This document shows, piece by piece, positions 33,733 through 43,428 of a stretch of 64,000 nt of DNA (position 1 is the stretch's first letter; each line of letters begins with the position of its first letter). The stretch covers positions 956,001-1,020,000 of the forward strand of contig NZ_CP014327.1 in NCBI RefSeq assembly GCF_000812665.2. Reading direction: 5' to 3'. The stretch is from Falsihalocynthiibacter arcticus. GTDB lineage: Bacteria; Pseudomonadota; Alphaproteobacteria; Rhodobacterales; Rhodobacteraceae. The translations under genes and the position numbers were made by a program. The notes beneath the pieces were generated by a model. That model ran no database searches and was not told the origin of the DNA. It was given only the letters and a program-made list of their open reading frames with translations.

Positions 33733-36473
33733 TAGACAAAATCGTGGTCTTTCACATCGATGGACACTTTGGACACATGCTTGCCCTCCATCATGCGCGT
33801 CAAAAATTCCGAAGAAATTTCAGGCAACATGGTGTTGGTCACAATAGTGTCGATCATCCGCCCACCAGACTCAAGTTCCTGACAGCGATTCACAATTTCA
33901 TCAACCACAGCGTCGGTATATTCAAACGGAACACCGTGATTTTCCATGGTCCGCTTTTTGATACGGTTCAATTGAAGGACAGTGATCTTGCCGATCATAT
34001 CCGGAGACAAAGGATAATATGGGATGGTCACAAGACGACCCAACAAGGCTGCTGGGAAAATCTTGAGCAACGGTTCCCGCAGCGCCTTGGTTATACCATC
34101 AATTTCAGGCATCAATTCTGGGTCGGCGCACATATCCATAATCAGGTCAGAGCCCGCATTTGACGTAAGCAAAATCAATGTATTCTTGAAATCGATGACC
34201 CGTCCTTCTCCGTCTTCCATGACACCTTTATCAAAGACTTGGAAAAACACCTCGTGCACATCCGGGTGAGCCTTTTCAACCTCATCCAAAAGCACAACGG
34301 AATAGGGTTTGCGGCGCACAGCTTCGGTCAAAACGCCGCCTTCGCCGTAGCCCACATAGCCGGGAGGTGCCCCTTTCAGGCTGCTGACCGTATGCGCTTC
34401 CTGATATTCGGACATATTGATCGTGATGACATTTTGCTCACCGCCATACAGAACTTCGGCGATTGCCAAAGCGGTTTCCGTTTTGCCCACGCCGGATGTC
34501 CCCGCCAGAAGGAAAACACCAATTGGCTTGGACGGATTGTCCAATTTTGCACGGCTGGTTTGGATACGTTTGGCGATCATTTTCATCGCGTGATCTTGGC
34601 CGATGACCCGCTTGGCGAGATGCGTTTCAAGGTTCAAAACTGTTTCCAGCTCGTCACTCACCATGCGCCCAACCGGAATCCCAGTCCAATCCCCAATAAC
34701 CGTCGCGACGGCCTGTTCATCGACAATCGGAAGGATCAGGCCTGTTTCGCCTTGAAGCGCCTGAAGTTCGATATTTTTGGCTTTGAGTTGCGCCATCAAC
34801 TCGGCGCGCGCTTCTGCATCCAGAACAGACGTCTCAGCCGCTTGCGCTTCCTCCCCTTCTGGAAGGTCTTCACTTTGCACAGCCTCCGCCACGGGATCAT
34901 TCGCAGTATCAACCGCCGCCGCGCCTTCGCGCAACTGAGCTCGCAAGTCGAGGATGTCTTTGACGACAACCTTCTCCGCTTCCCAACGCACATCCAGCTC
35001 AGCGAGACGCGTTTCTTCGGATTTCTTGAGTTCCGAAATGACCATACGCCGATCTTCGACGTCATAACCGGCGGTACCATCGCGGTCGATAATCTCAAGC
35101 TCGGTGGTCAAAGAATCGATGCGCTTGCGGCAATCATCAACTTCGGCTGGAACGGCGTGTTGGCTAATCGCGACCCGCGCACAGGTTGTATCAAGCACGC
35201 TTACCGATTTGTCGGGCAATTGGCGGGCGGGTATATACCGCGCTGACATCTTAACTGCAGCTTCGATTGCCTCATCAAGGACCTGAACGCCGTGGTGTTT
35301 CTCGAGCATCGACGCGATGCCCCGCATCATCAAAATCGCCTTAGGGACACTGGGCTCTTCCACTGCAACCACTTGGAAACGACGCGACAATGCCGGATCT
35401 TTTTCGATATGTTTTTTATACTCGGCCCAAGTTGTCGCGCCAATCGTTCTAAGTGTACCACGTGCCAACGCAGGTTTGAGCAAGTTGGCGGCATCGCCCG
35501 TTCCCGCAGCGCCACCCGCACCAACAAGCGTGTGCGTCTCGTCGATAAACATAATGATCGGCGTCGCCGAGGCCTGAACTTCTTCAATAACAGCCTTAAG
35601 ACGGTTTTCAAACTCGCCCTTCATTGAGGCACCCGCCTGCAATAGACCCACATCAAGCGCCAAAAGGCGTGCGCCTTGCAACGCAGGCGGTACATCGCCG
35701 CGGGCAATCCGAAGGGCAAAGCCTTCAACGACCGCCGTTTTACCAACACCCGCCTCGCCCGTGAGGATCGGGTTGTTTTGCCGACGCCGCATAAGCACAT
35801 CGACAATCTGGCGAATTTCCTGATCGCGCCCAACAATAGGGTCGATTTTGCCGTCTTTGGCTTGCTGGGTCATATCTGTGCAATACTGCTGAAGGGCCTC
35901 TTCCTTGCCCATCGACGCAGGCGACATCGCGCCTGATGCTTCACCCGGAACCGCACCGCCACCCGTGTGCGATCCATCCATCGCTACCAATGACTCTTCA
36001 GGGGACCCTTCTGTGATGGTGGCGAAATTATCGGCCAAATCATCTGGAAGGATGCGTGCGAACTCTTTTGAAATCCCGAGGAAAATATTCTGCAACTGCT
36101 TGGTTTTCATCATCCCAAGAACCAAGTGACCGGTGCGAACTTGCGACGCTGAATACAACAGCGAGCCATAAACCCATGCCCGCTCCATCGCATCTTCGAG
36201 GTGCTGGGACAGGTCGGAAATCGTGCTTGCTCCACGCGGAAGCGCATCCAATGCGCGCGTCATATCCGAAGCAAGGCGCGATTGATCGACTTTGTAATGC
36301 GTGATGATTTTATGAAAATCGCTGTCAGGAAGCTGTACGATTTGCGCCAACCAATGTACGATTTCAACATAGGGGTTGCCCCGCATTTTGCAAAAAACTG
36401 TGGCACCCTCGACGGATTTATACCCCAGCGAATTCAGCTTTCCAAACAAAGCAACGCGACTGATCTCGGTCAT
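33720..36473 (-). CDS. clpV: T6SS ATPase ClpV (TssH)
   Basis: 917 residues, a class I Clp/Hsp100 ATPase. ClpV takes apart contracted TssB/TssC sheaths so they can be reused. The N-terminal Clp_N-type domain covers residues 1-160. Walker A of the first AAA domain is GEAGVGKT (239-246), and the second is GTSGVGKTETAL (about 650). Arginine-finger and sensor blocks such as FQVVAVEEPSVPKA and GAPPGYVGYGEGGVLTEAVRRKPYSVVLLDEVEKAH are present. The presence of ClpV's TssB-binding N-domain and the T6SS context separate it from ClpB. It ends 122 bases before vgrG. Confidence 0.97.
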   Translation of the reverse strand: MTEISRVALFGKLNSLGYKSVEGATVFCKMRGNPYVEIVHWLAQIVQLPDSDFHKIITHYKVDQSRLASDMTRALDALPRGASTISDLSQHLEDAMERAWVYGSLLYSASQVRTGHLVLGMMKTKQLQNIFLGISKEFARILPDDLADNFATITEGSPEESLVAMDGSHTGGGAVPGEASGAMSPASMGKEEALQQYCTDMTQQAKDGKIDPIVGRDQEIRQIVDVLMRRRQNNPILTGEAGVGKTAVVEGFALRIARGDVPPALQGARLLALDVGLLQAGASMKGEFENRLKAVIEEVQASATPIIMFIDETHTLVGAGGAAGTGDAANLLKPALARGTLRTIGATTWAEYKKHIEKDPALSRRFQVVAVEEPSVPKAILMMRGIASMLEKHHGVQVLDEAIEAAVKMSARYIPARQLPDKSVSVLDTTCARVAISQHAVPAEVDDCRKRIDSLTTELEIIDRDGTAGYDVEDRRMVISELKKSEETRLAELDVRWEAEKVVVKDILDLRAQLREGAAAVDTANDPVAEAVQSEDLPEGEEAQAAETSVLDAEARAELMAQLKAKNIELQALQGETGLILPIVDEQAVATVIGDWTGIPVGRMVSDELETVLNLETHLAKRVIGQDHAMKMIAKRIQTSRAKLDNPSKPIGVFLLAGTSGVGKTETALAIAEVLYGGEQNVITINMSEYQEAHTVSSLKGAPPGYVGYGEGGVLTEAVRRKPYSVVLLDEVEKAHPDVHEVFFQVFDKGVMEDGEGRVIDFKNTLILLTSNAGSDLIMDMCADPELMPEIDGITKALREPLLKIFPAALLGRLVTIPYYPLSPDMIGKITVLQLNRIKKRTMENHGVPFEYTDAVVDEIVNRCQELESGGRMIDTIVTNTMLPEISSEFLTRMMEGKHVSKVSIDVKDHDFVYSFE

Positions 36474-36517
36474 AATATTGTCCTTCCCATTACAGCTGCC
36501 CTGCTAAATTTCGGCTG

Positions 36518-37510
36518 CTAGTTTTTTTGTAAATTTCTCGGTTCTAGATACAATTCACCTGCATCTTTATTCGTGTCACGCTCGCCGACCCACGTCGTAT
36601 ACCCCAAGCGCGCATCTTGGCCTAAAATCATCGCAGGCACTTGGTCCCCGCGCAAAATAATATTCACGTCCCAATCCAACACATCGCCCACATAGTTGCG
36701 CACAATCGCCACCAGTTTTTCAATCGCCATGCTGCCCGGCATCAATCGTTTGTATTCCTCAAGCGAAACGGGGCCCACAATCAGCCGGAACTTAGCCGCC
36801 CGAGACCATACCCGCGTGCCAACACTTGTAGTTTGCCCAAGCCCACCGGGCGCGCCAAGTTGCCAGCGATCTTCGGGTTCAAGCTCAAGCCAACTGCCGA
36901 CAAATTCCTGCAAATGAAACTTTGCGTGAAAAAAACTCGAAAGCAGCGCAACCAGCCCCTCAGCATTTTTTGCTCCCTGCGCCAATTGGCCGGAGAAATG
37001 GCGTTTGGATAGGTCGGGCATCGCATCTCGGTTGCGCAGGTGTTCGCCGTGCAATCCAGCGAGCGCCGCGACGTGACTTTCGAACTCGGAATCGCTTCCC
37101 CGATCAAAATCAACAGCGGGCTGCCCCGTGACCCACGCGCGGTATAAAAGGCTCATCAACCGATGGGTTAACATATTCGCGAAGGCTACAAAGGACGGAT
37201 CACGATTGTTGATTTGGCGTTCGCGCGCATACTCCGTCAGGTGCACGGGCAGCGGGCCGTTTGGCCCGAAAAAGCCGAAAAACCTGTTTATCAATTGCGC
37301 CGGACCGTTGGCATCTGGTGGGATAAATGAGCGGATCGTCGTTGGTGGAAACGCCATGCGCGCCTCTTGACCCAAACGCACCGCATCTTCGCGCGGACGC
37401 CGTGAGCGCCCAAGCTCTGGTGAGTCGGGAAACTGCGCTTCGATGATGCGCAGCGCGAGGAAAATATGGTGGGATTCAGGGGATTCTGTGAGGTTTTCGA
37501 AATGCGTCAA
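36518..37510 (-). CDS. tssG: T6SS baseplate protein TssG
   Basis: About 330 residues. I prefer the TTG at 37510, which overlaps the tssF stop as TTGA and has GGGGAGGG 6-13 bases upstream; an ATG at 37543 would add 11 residues. Family blocks: HHIFLALRIIEAQFPDSPELGRSRRPREDAVRLGQ at the start, then FFGFFGPNGPLPVHLTEYARER, the diagnostic TssG core, and later LSSFFHAKFHLQEFVGSWLELEPEDRWQLG. TssG forms the inner baseplate wedge with TssF, TssE and TssK. Cytoplasmic. It follows tssF directly, and clpV begins 44 bases later. Confidence 0.95.
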   Translation of the reverse strand: MTHFENLTESPESHHIFLALRIIEAQFPDSPELGRSRRPREDAVRLGQEARMAFPPTTIRSFIPPDANGPAQLINRFFGFFGPNGPLPVHLTEYARERQINNRDPSFVAFANMLTHRLMSLLYRAWVTGQPAVDFDRGSDSEFESHVAALAGLHGEHLRNRDAMPDLSKRHFSGQLAQGAKNAEGLVALLSSFFHAKFHLQEFVGSWLELEPEDRWQLGAPGGLGQTTSVGTRVWSRAAKFRLIVGPVSLEEYKRLMPGSMAIEKLVAIVRNYVGDVLDWDVNIILRGDQVPAMILGQDARLGYTTWVGERDTNKDAGELYLEPRNLQKN

Positions 37511-39381
37511 ATCACCCTCCCCAGTCCAGTTTCCGGACGCCAACGCGCGATTTCGCCATTTTGCTGGGTTGTGAGAACCGTTTCCGTGAAACTGTTGATT
37601 GTCACATATTTACGAAAGAAACGCTCCAAAACCGAGCCGAGTAAATAAACGCTCGCACCTTCAAAAAAGCTCTCGTCCATTTCGAGCTTGATTTCCAAAC
37701 CACGCACGGCGGTGGACAGGCCGCCGTCACTTATTCGCCGCACAATCGGGCGACTTGAAACCGAAGTAATCCCCTCCAATTGCTTGTTGGTCGCGCGATC
37801 CCCTTTGGGTGCATAAAGGCCAACCAATTCCCGCAACGCGGCGGCGCCTTCGCCCGTGTCGGTATCGGCGATCGACAAATAATTCAAACTCAGGTGACTG
37901 ATAAGCCGCCACGCCGCGTCGCCCTGCGCCAATGTCGGACGGGGACGCGTGGGATTTATGGGGGTGCGCACCATGCTCACGGGCCCGCCGTCGGGCAGGT
38001 GAAACAGATCGGTTTCGCCAGTTGGGAGCAGGATCGGCAGGTCGCGGTTTGTAACCATCGCACGCGCCGAAAGTTGGGACATTTCGGCGCTATAGGGGGC
38101 TTGGTTCGCGTCTACCAAGGTGAGATAGGCTTCGGAACCTAAATAACTTGTCCGCGCACCCTTGAGACGCTCTTTTTCCGTACGCTGCCGCATTTTGCGT
38201 TTTATTGTATAAAACGACGCATGTTGGTCGCCCGCCGGAGAGAAGTCATCCGCGGAATAAAACGGCCGCAACTCAATATCATCTTGGCCCTCGGCGCGAA
38301 TGCCCATCACGTTCAACAGGGAATATATTTCAAAACTTTGCCCCGAAGTGCGGTCCGCCACAACATGATGTTCAACATTGTTGCTCGAAATCTGAACCCG
38401 ATCACAGCGTTTTTCAAACAGATTGATTGCAGGCACACAATTGAGGGAAAACGCTTCTGGCGTTACCCCAGATTCGATTTCCGGCTTCCCGTCGCGTAGC
38501 AGAATATAGACATCCATTGCGTCACCGACCGCGCGTGACAAACCCGCCGAAAGATCGCCGATCTCAAGAAAATGAAACCGCTCCGGCATTGCAAAATACT
38601 CTTGCAACAAACGGTAGCCATCAAAGGATTGACGCGGGGTTGGCAAGAGGGCTTCCTCCCGCGAAAAACCAAGTGGCTCAACCCGCGACTTAAGGGGCTT
38701 GGTCCAATCCGCACGCGGATCCGTAGAGCGCGCAACGATGCCTGTGTTTTCAGTGCACAAAAGCTGATGCAACTGCCAGCCCAGCGCACCTTTCCCACCC
38801 AAAAACAGGTTCAAACGGTCCAGCCCCAATTCACCTATGGGGGCATTTCCGTGGCGTTTAATCCGTAGCCTGATCGCGGCGCGCGCCTCGATATTTGACG
38901 CAACCCCAGCGGCAACCAACGCGCCGCGCCCATCAATGTATTCGGCCTCAGATATTTCAATGGGCCACAAAGTCATTTCGGCAGCGGTTCGAAATTCGCA
39001 GGCCGTCTGTAATCCATTGGTTAACCGCGACCGAAGCCGTGTGTTGCGGGGCATAACGTGACCATCGGCAAGCGACGCATTCTCCATATCGGGCTGGAGT
39101 TGCGCAACCATCATCGACGGAATTGGCGCGAGATAATGCGGGTAGATAATTTCGAGCAAATGACTGGTAAACGCCGGGTATTGCATCTCAAGTTCAAGCT
39201 GCACCCGCGCTGACAAAAATGCACTCCCCTCAAGCAACCGCTCAACATATGGGTCTAGAACTTCGACACCATCCATGCCCAAACGCGCTGCGATTTTTGG
39301 ATAGGAATCGGCAAACTCCGCCCCCATCTCGCGCAAAAATGTCAGCTCTTGTTCGTAGTGTTTAAGAAGGCGTGTGTCCAT
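37507..39381 (-). CDS. tssF: T6SS baseplate protein TssF
   Basis: 624 residues, normal for TssF. The N-terminus LKHYEQELTFLREMGAEFADSYPKIAARLGMDGVEVLDPYVERLLEGSAFLSARVQLELE is highly characteristic. Further conserved parts are FPAFTSHLLEIIYPHYLAPIPSM-like text near residue 75, the LPTGETDLFHLPDG region, and the C-terminal EGASVYLLGSVLERFFRKYVTINSFTET. Two TssF and one TssG form each baseplate wedge. It lies 9 bases after tssE and its stop overlaps the probable tssG start. Confidence 0.96.
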   Translation of the reverse strand: MDTRLLKHYEQELTFLREMGAEFADSYPKIAARLGMDGVEVLDPYVERLLEGSAFLSARVQLELEMQYPAFTSHLLEIIYPHYLAPIPSMMVAQLQPDMENASLADGHVMPRNTRLRSRLTNGLQTACEFRTAAEMTLWPIEISEAEYIDGRGALVAAGVASNIEARAAIRLRIKRHGNAPIGELGLDRLNLFLGGKGALGWQLHQLLCTENTGIVARSTDPRADWTKPLKSRVEPLGFSREEALLPTPRQSFDGYRLLQEYFAMPERFHFLEIGDLSAGLSRAVGDAMDVYILLRDGKPEIESGVTPEAFSLNCVPAINLFEKRCDRVQISSNNVEHHVVADRTSGQSFEIYSLLNVMGIRAEGQDDIELRPFYSADDFSPAGDQHASFYTIKRKMRQRTEKERLKGARTSYLGSEAYLTLVDANQAPYSAEMSQLSARAMVTNRDLPILLPTGETDLFHLPDGGPVSMVRTPINPTRPRPTLAQGDAAWRLISHLSLNYLSIADTDTGEGAAALRELVGLYAPKGDRATNKQLEGITSVSSRPIVRRISDGGLSTAVRGLEIKLEMDESFFEGASVYLLGSVLERFFRKYVTINSFTETVLTTQQNGEIARWRPETGLGRVI

Positions 39382-39390
39382 TCTGTCCTA

Positions 39391-39885
39391 TTAATCGCTT
39401 TCCAACTGTAACTGACCCGTAGTCAAATCAACCTGTGACCGAAGGTACAACTCCATCGGAAGGGGCTGTGCCCACATGTCCGCACGAATGTCGAACTCAA
39501 CAATCGTCTGACTGCCATCTTTGTTCTTACGTTCCAAAATTTCCAAAGTCCCCTCTTTGATACGAGGCTCAAAAAGGGTGATTGCACGATGAATCGATTT
39601 TCGAATTTCTGCGGCTCTTTTCTCTGTTGAAAAATCGCCAGACACTTCCCTGACACCGTAATTTAGTACCGACTTACGCACATGAGGATGCTCGTCTTCA
39701 TCAATGATCGTGTCCAGATTGTTGCAATTCAACAGCCATGCAAGGTCACGGCGAATGATGTCGCGCAACCGCCGTAAATTGATCACTCGCGCATCATGGG
39801 TCTCGTTCTTGTTTTCAGGCTCAAGATCGGTCAATCGATCTAACAAAGAGGGCTGCAATCTCTCTGTTATGGTCTTATCAGCCAT
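39391..39885 (-). CDS. tssE: T6SS baseplate protein TssE (gp25-like)
   Basis: About 164 residues from the ATG at 39885 (AAGGGGAAA upstream). An earlier in-frame start at 39924 lies deeper inside tagJ and is less likely. The gp25/TssE pattern is clear: LQPSLLDRLTDLEP at the start, then RRDLAWLLNCNNL, YGVREVSGDFST and ALFEPRIKEGTLEIL, with the EPR motif typical of lysozyme-like gp25. TssE sits at the bottom of the sheath and links it to the baseplate wedges. It overlaps the tagJ 3' end by 8 bases. Confidence 0.95.
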   Translation of the reverse strand: MADKTITERLQPSLLDRLTDLEPENKNETHDARVINLRRLRDIIRRDLAWLLNCNNLDTIIDEDEHPHVRKSVLNYGVREVSGDFSTEKRAAEIRKSIHRAITLFEPRIKEGTLEILERKNKDGSQTIVEFDIRADMWAQPLPMELYLRSQVDLTTGQLQLESD

Positions 39886-40702
39886 CGGTTTCCCCTTCGC
39901 CAACCGGTAGCGCATCCATTTCAAGAGAACGCAGATCCATCAGCGGGGTTTCCGAAGCATCCGTCGTTATCAAACGCTGTCCGTTTCCGACAAACGTCTC
40001 CGACCCAAGGTCCGACCATGTTGTTGCGCGTGAAAGCATGGCGGCATCGTCGCCCGATTGGTAAGTTCCCGTATAACGGGTTGGAATCAAAGCAACAAAC
40101 TCGCCGCCATTTTGAACAGTGAGTTGCGCAGCGGTCCACACAGAATCCCGTAGGTCTTCGGGCGCTTCAACGGTCATGGTACGGATGGCACTAAACGGCA
40201 TCCAAAAATATCGCCCGTTGACGATGATTTCCAAGATAGGGCCAAGCCGCATATCCGCATCCGCGATCCACTCAAATCGCTGGCCGTTAATGACGCCGCC
40301 CATATCAGGCACAAGGTCAAAGGCTTTGCCGCGTAAGTCCGCAGCCTGTCCCGCGTTTCCAAGCGCCAAGGCCTTGTTCGCCTCGATCATCAGCGCGACC
40401 CATTGAACCGGGTCGCCAAAAATGAGGGGGTCTTTTTCGCCGGCGAAAACCTTTTCGCGAAATACTTCGCAAATGATCGCCTCGCGATAGGCCTGTGCCA
40501 TTGGAATGGCGATAGGGTCAAGCTCGGCAGACAGTTTCAACTGTGCCACGGCACGTTTCCAGTCGCCCATCACACATAGCAATTGAAACAGGAATATCCG
40601 CAATTTTGCGTCACCGGGATTGGCGCGAACTGCGGATTGAAGCGCGTCGAGAGCGCCCCGCAAATCGTTAGCTTGTAACAACTCTCTTGCATCGGCGGTC
40701 AA
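39878..40702 (-). CDS. tagJ: T6SS accessory protein TagJ (ImpE/SciE family)
   Basis: 274 residues. TTG start at 40702 with GGGGAG 8 bases upstream. The N-terminal 100 residues are TPR-like helices (LQANDLRGALDALQSAVRANPGDAKLRIFLFQLLCVMGDWKRAVAQL). The C-terminal half has the ImpE blocks FEWIADADMRLGPILEIIVNGRYFWMPF and FVALIPTRYTGTYQSGDDA. TagJ interacts with TssB and is thought to modulate ClpV-dependent sheath recycling in the subset of T6SSs that have it. It sits between hcp and tssE, the usual position. A hairpin precedes it after hcp. Confidence 0.93.
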   Translation of the reverse strand: MTADARELLQANDLRGALDALQSAVRANPGDAKLRIFLFQLLCVMGDWKRAVAQLKLSAELDPIAIPMAQAYREAIICEVFREKVFAGEKDPLIFGDPVQWVALMIEANKALALGNAGQAADLRGKAFDLVPDMGGVINGQRFEWIADADMRLGPILEIIVNGRYFWMPFSAIRTMTVEAPEDLRDSVWTAAQLTVQNGGEFVALIPTRYTGTYQSGDDAAMLSRATTWSDLGSETFVGNGQRLITTDASETPLMDLRSLEMDALPVGEGETDG

Positions 40703-40727
40703 AAGCGTTCTCCCCTAGAATTCTTTA

Positions 40728-40762
40728 AAAATAAGGTCGCCGCCCCAAGATTTTGAGGCGAC
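40728..40762 (-). terminator. Hairpin with T-rich tail downstream of hcp
   Basis: On the minus strand a GTCGCC stem (positions 40757-40762 and 40736-40741, 15-base loop) is followed by CTTATTTTT. It lies between the hcp stop and tagJ. It looks like a partial terminator that would raise Hcp output over the downstream baseplate genes. Confidence 0.6.
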
Positions 40763-40781
40763 GTATTTCCTAAAACAAACC

Positions 40782-41267
40782 CTATTTGGGTTCGTTTGCA
40801 CCGATGTTCCACTTGAACTCTTTAACTGTGCCGGAGTCGCCAGTATCTTTTTGCTCAGTGTATTTCACTTCAACTTTTTCAAAATTGAATGACACATTTT
40901 CTGTCAAACGGTCTTCTCCACCCGAACCACCTGTGCTCACTGATGTAACCAACACGTTTTCCAATTTGATGATCATATACTCGAGAGGCTTTTTACCAGC
41001 CTTGCGAACAGTCAGAGTCGCCGAAGGAAAATGGTCGCCGTTCGCGCAATAGAGCTGAAGAATTGGCGATGACAAATCAAGCCATTTCGTAATGCTTATG
41101 TCCTGAAAGTTTGCCTTGCCCGAACCGCCACCGCCGCCGCTGTGAAAGCTACCTGCGTTGCTTATTCCCCATGACCACGCAAGAACGTCGATCTCACCTT
41201 TATGAGTGCCATCTTTTGACTCGCCTGTGATTTCGCCTTCGATATCAAGAAACATGTCTAATGCCAT
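40782..41267 (-). CDS. hcp: T6SS tube protein Hcp (TssD)
   Basis: 161 residues, typical. The start MALDMFLDIEGEITGESKDGTHKGEIDVLAWSWG is the Hcp signature, followed by LQLYCANGDHFPSATLTVRKAG and the C-terminal VSFNFEKVEVKYTEQ. The glycine-rich loop HSGGGGGSGKANFQDI is also common in the family. Hcp hexamers stack to form the inner tube and carry small effectors. No extension suggesting an evolved Hcp effector. It is flanked by hairpins on both sides, which suggests its mRNA is separately processed or stabilised. Confidence 0.97.
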   Translation of the reverse strand: MALDMFLDIEGEITGESKDGTHKGEIDVLAWSWGISNAGSFHSGGGGGSGKANFQDISITKWLDLSSPILQLYCANGDHFPSATLTVRKAGKKPLEYMIIKLENVLVTSVSTGGSGGEDRLTENVSFNFEKVEVKYTEQKDTGDSGTVKEFKWNIGANEPK

Positions 41268-41318
41268 GTGTATTCTCCTAAACTAATTTTGCGGTAAATT
41301 CCGCGGTAAAAATGATAG

Positions 41319-41343
41319 ATGGCGCGCCGATTTTGGCGCGCCA
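41319..41343 (-). terminator. Strong hairpin between tssC and hcp
   Basis: A perfect 9-base GC-rich stem (TGGCGCGCC / GGCGCGCCA) with a 6-base loop lies 6-28 bases after the tssC stop. On the minus strand it is followed by ATCTATCATTTTT. It may be an attenuator or a block to exonucleases. hcp starts 52 bases further. Confidence 0.6.
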
Positions 41344-41347
41344 ACGG

Positions 41348-42835
41348 TTAGGATTTTTCTGACGGTAGCTTTGAAACTAACCGCAAGGAAGCCGAAAGGC
41401 CTTCAAGTTGGTAATGCGGCCGCAAGAAAAATTTCGAAGTGTAGTACCCTGGATTTCCTTCGACTTCCTCAACCACAACACTTGCTGCTGCAAGCGGCTT
41501 GCGGGCTTTTTCGCCCTCGCTTGAGATACTCGATGAGTGGTCGATATATTGGTCGATCCATTTTTGTAAAAAGAGCTGCATATCTTCTCGGCTCTTGTAC
41601 GATCCGACCTTGTCACGCACCATACACTTCAAGTAGTGCGCAAAACGGCATGTCGCAAAAAGATACGGCAAACGTGCCGCAAGGTTTGCGTTCGCTGTCG
41701 CATCCGGATCATCATATTCCGCAGGAAGATGCAGAGATTGCGCGCCAATAAAGGCCGCCATATCTGTATTCTTACGGTGGATAAGGGGCATCAACCCGCC
41801 TTTGGCAAGCTCTGCTTCCCGACGATCCGAAATACCGATTTCGGTTGGGCATTTCATATCAACGCCGCCGTCATCCGTTGGGAAGGTGTGTGTTGGCAAA
41901 TTGTCAACTGTCCCGCCGGATTCAACGCCCCGGATACGACTACACCAGCCATATTCCTTGAAGGAACGGTTGATATTGGTCGCCATGCCATAAGCCGCAT
42001 TTACCCAGGCAAAGTTTTCGGATTCAGCATTGCCAGTGTCTTCTTCGAAGGCAAATTCCTCAACAGGGTTGGAATTCGCGCCATAGGGCTGCCGACCAAG
42101 GAAGCGTGGCATTGTCAGACCAAGGTATTTTGAATCTTCTGATTTGCGGAGGGAATTCCACGCGGCATATTCTGGTGTGCCGGTGATTTTAGTCAAATCA
42201 CGTGGATTCGCCAATTCCTGCCAGCTTTCAAACTGCATCAAAGAAGGGTCAGCGCCCGTGATGAACGGCGCGTGTGCAGCCGCTGCGACTTTGGCCATTT
42301 CGCCAAGAAGCTCAACATCTGGAGCGGAGTGGTTGAAGTGATAATCGCCTACTAAACAGCCATAAGGTTCGCCACCAAACTGACCGAATTCTTCCTCGTA
42401 GAGCTTCTTGAAGATCGGTGATTGATCCCAAGCTGCGCCCTTGAACTTGCGGAGCGTTTTGTGCAAATCCTTTTTCGAGATATTCATAACGCGAATTTTC
42501 AAGTTTTCGTCTGTCTCAGTGTTATTCACCAGATGATGAAGGCCGCGCCATGCGCTTTCCAACTTCTGGTATTCTTCGTTGTGAATGATTGCATTGATCT
42601 GAACGGACAGTTTTTTGTCAATTTCGGAGATGATAGATTCAATCGATTGAAGTACATCGTCAGAAATCAGACCCGTGTTTGCAAGCGCATGTTGCGCAAG
42701 TGTCTTAACCGCAGTTTCAACCGCAGATTTTGCAGTATCGGTGCGCGGCTTAAATTCTTTGGTCAACAGGCTCGCGAAATCGGCTTCTTGAGTTTGTGTC
42801 GCGCCAACTTCGTCGACTTTTGCTTCTTCAGCCAT
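41348..42835 (-). CDS. tssC: T6SS contractile sheath large subunit TssC
   Basis: 495 residues, standard. Strongly conserved TssC text is visible: AWRGLHHLVNNTETDENLKIRVMNISKKDL, FGGEPYGCLVGDYHFNHSAPDVELL, TLPRFLGRQPYG-like (TMPRFLGRQPYG), FAWVNAAYGMATNINRSFKEYGWCSRIRGVESGG and the C-terminal NPGYYTSKFFLRPHYQLEGLSASLRLVSKLP. TssC with TssB forms the contracting outer sheath. It starts 3 bases after tssB. Confidence 0.98.
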   Translation of the reverse strand: MAEEAKVDEVGATQTQEADFASLLTKEFKPRTDTAKSAVETAVKTLAQHALANTGLISDDVLQSIESIISEIDKKLSVQINAIIHNEEYQKLESAWRGLHHLVNNTETDENLKIRVMNISKKDLHKTLRKFKGAAWDQSPIFKKLYEEEFGQFGGEPYGCLVGDYHFNHSAPDVELLGEMAKVAAAAHAPFITGADPSLMQFESWQELANPRDLTKITGTPEYAAWNSLRKSEDSKYLGLTMPRFLGRQPYGANSNPVEEFAFEEDTGNAESENFAWVNAAYGMATNINRSFKEYGWCSRIRGVESGGTVDNLPTHTFPTDDGGVDMKCPTEIGISDRREAELAKGGLMPLIHRKNTDMAAFIGAQSLHLPAEYDDPDATANANLAARLPYLFATCRFAHYLKCMVRDKVGSYKSREDMQLFLQKWIDQYIDHSSSISSEGEKARKPLAAASVVVEEVEGNPGYYTSKFFLRPHYQLEGLSASLRLVSKLPSEKS

Positions 42836-42838
42836 GGG

Positions 42839-43351
42839 TTATTCCTCTCCTGCGTCTGCATCTGTAGCAGCAGGAATTGCCGCCAGAGATTTCAGAAGTT
42901 CGGGATTATTCATTGCGTCGGCGATCAATTCTTCAGCGCCAGGTTTGCCATCCATGTATGTCATCAGGTTTGACAATTCGTTGCGCGCATCCATCAATGC
43001 TTTGAGCGGCGCGACCTTGGCGGCAATGGCACCGGGAGAAAATTCGTCCATGCTTTCGAACGACAGATCAACCGACATATTACCTTCGCCCGTTAGGGTA
43101 TTAGGAACGGAGAATGCAGCGCGCGGCTTCATCGCCTTCATGCGGCTATCAAAATTATCAACGTCGATTTCCAAGAACTTTCGGTCAGCAATGCCGGGTT
43201 GCGGCACTTCCGATTTTCCGGCGAGATCCGACATAACGCCCATAACGAAAGGAAGTTGAACTTTTTTCTCGGCACCATACAATTCAACATCGTATTCGAT
43301 CTGTACGCGTGGCGCTCGATTTCGCGCAATAAACTTCTGTGAACTTGACAT
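42839..43351 (-). CDS. tssB: T6SS contractile sheath small subunit TssB
   Basis: 170 residues. Conserved pattern: SSSQKFIARNRAPRVQIEYDVELYGAEKKVQLPFVMGVMSDLAGKSE, then KFLEIDVDNFDSRMKAMKPR and the C-terminal acidic tail. TssB and TssC together form the sheath; the TssC N-terminus exposed on contraction is the ClpV target in known systems. It lies between tssA and tssC. Confidence 0.97.
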   Translation of the reverse strand: MSSSQKFIARNRAPRVQIEYDVELYGAEKKVQLPFVMGVMSDLAGKSEVPQPGIADRKFLEIDVDNFDSRMKAMKPRAAFSVPNTLTGEGNMSVDLSFESMDEFSPGAIAAKVAPLKALMDARNELSNLMTYMDGKPGAEELIADAMNNPELLKSLAAIPAATDADAGEE

Positions 43352-43428
43352 ATATTTCTCCGTTTTGTTGGACTTAGCGGTACATTTTCACTGTCGGGCC
43401 CTCGTGGCGGCAAAGTGCCTCGGCCTTG

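Noticed and set aside
34239..35246. 335-codon plus-strand frame inside clpV
   Set aside because: Antisense to a clearly conserved ClpV; no motif and no ribosome-binding site.
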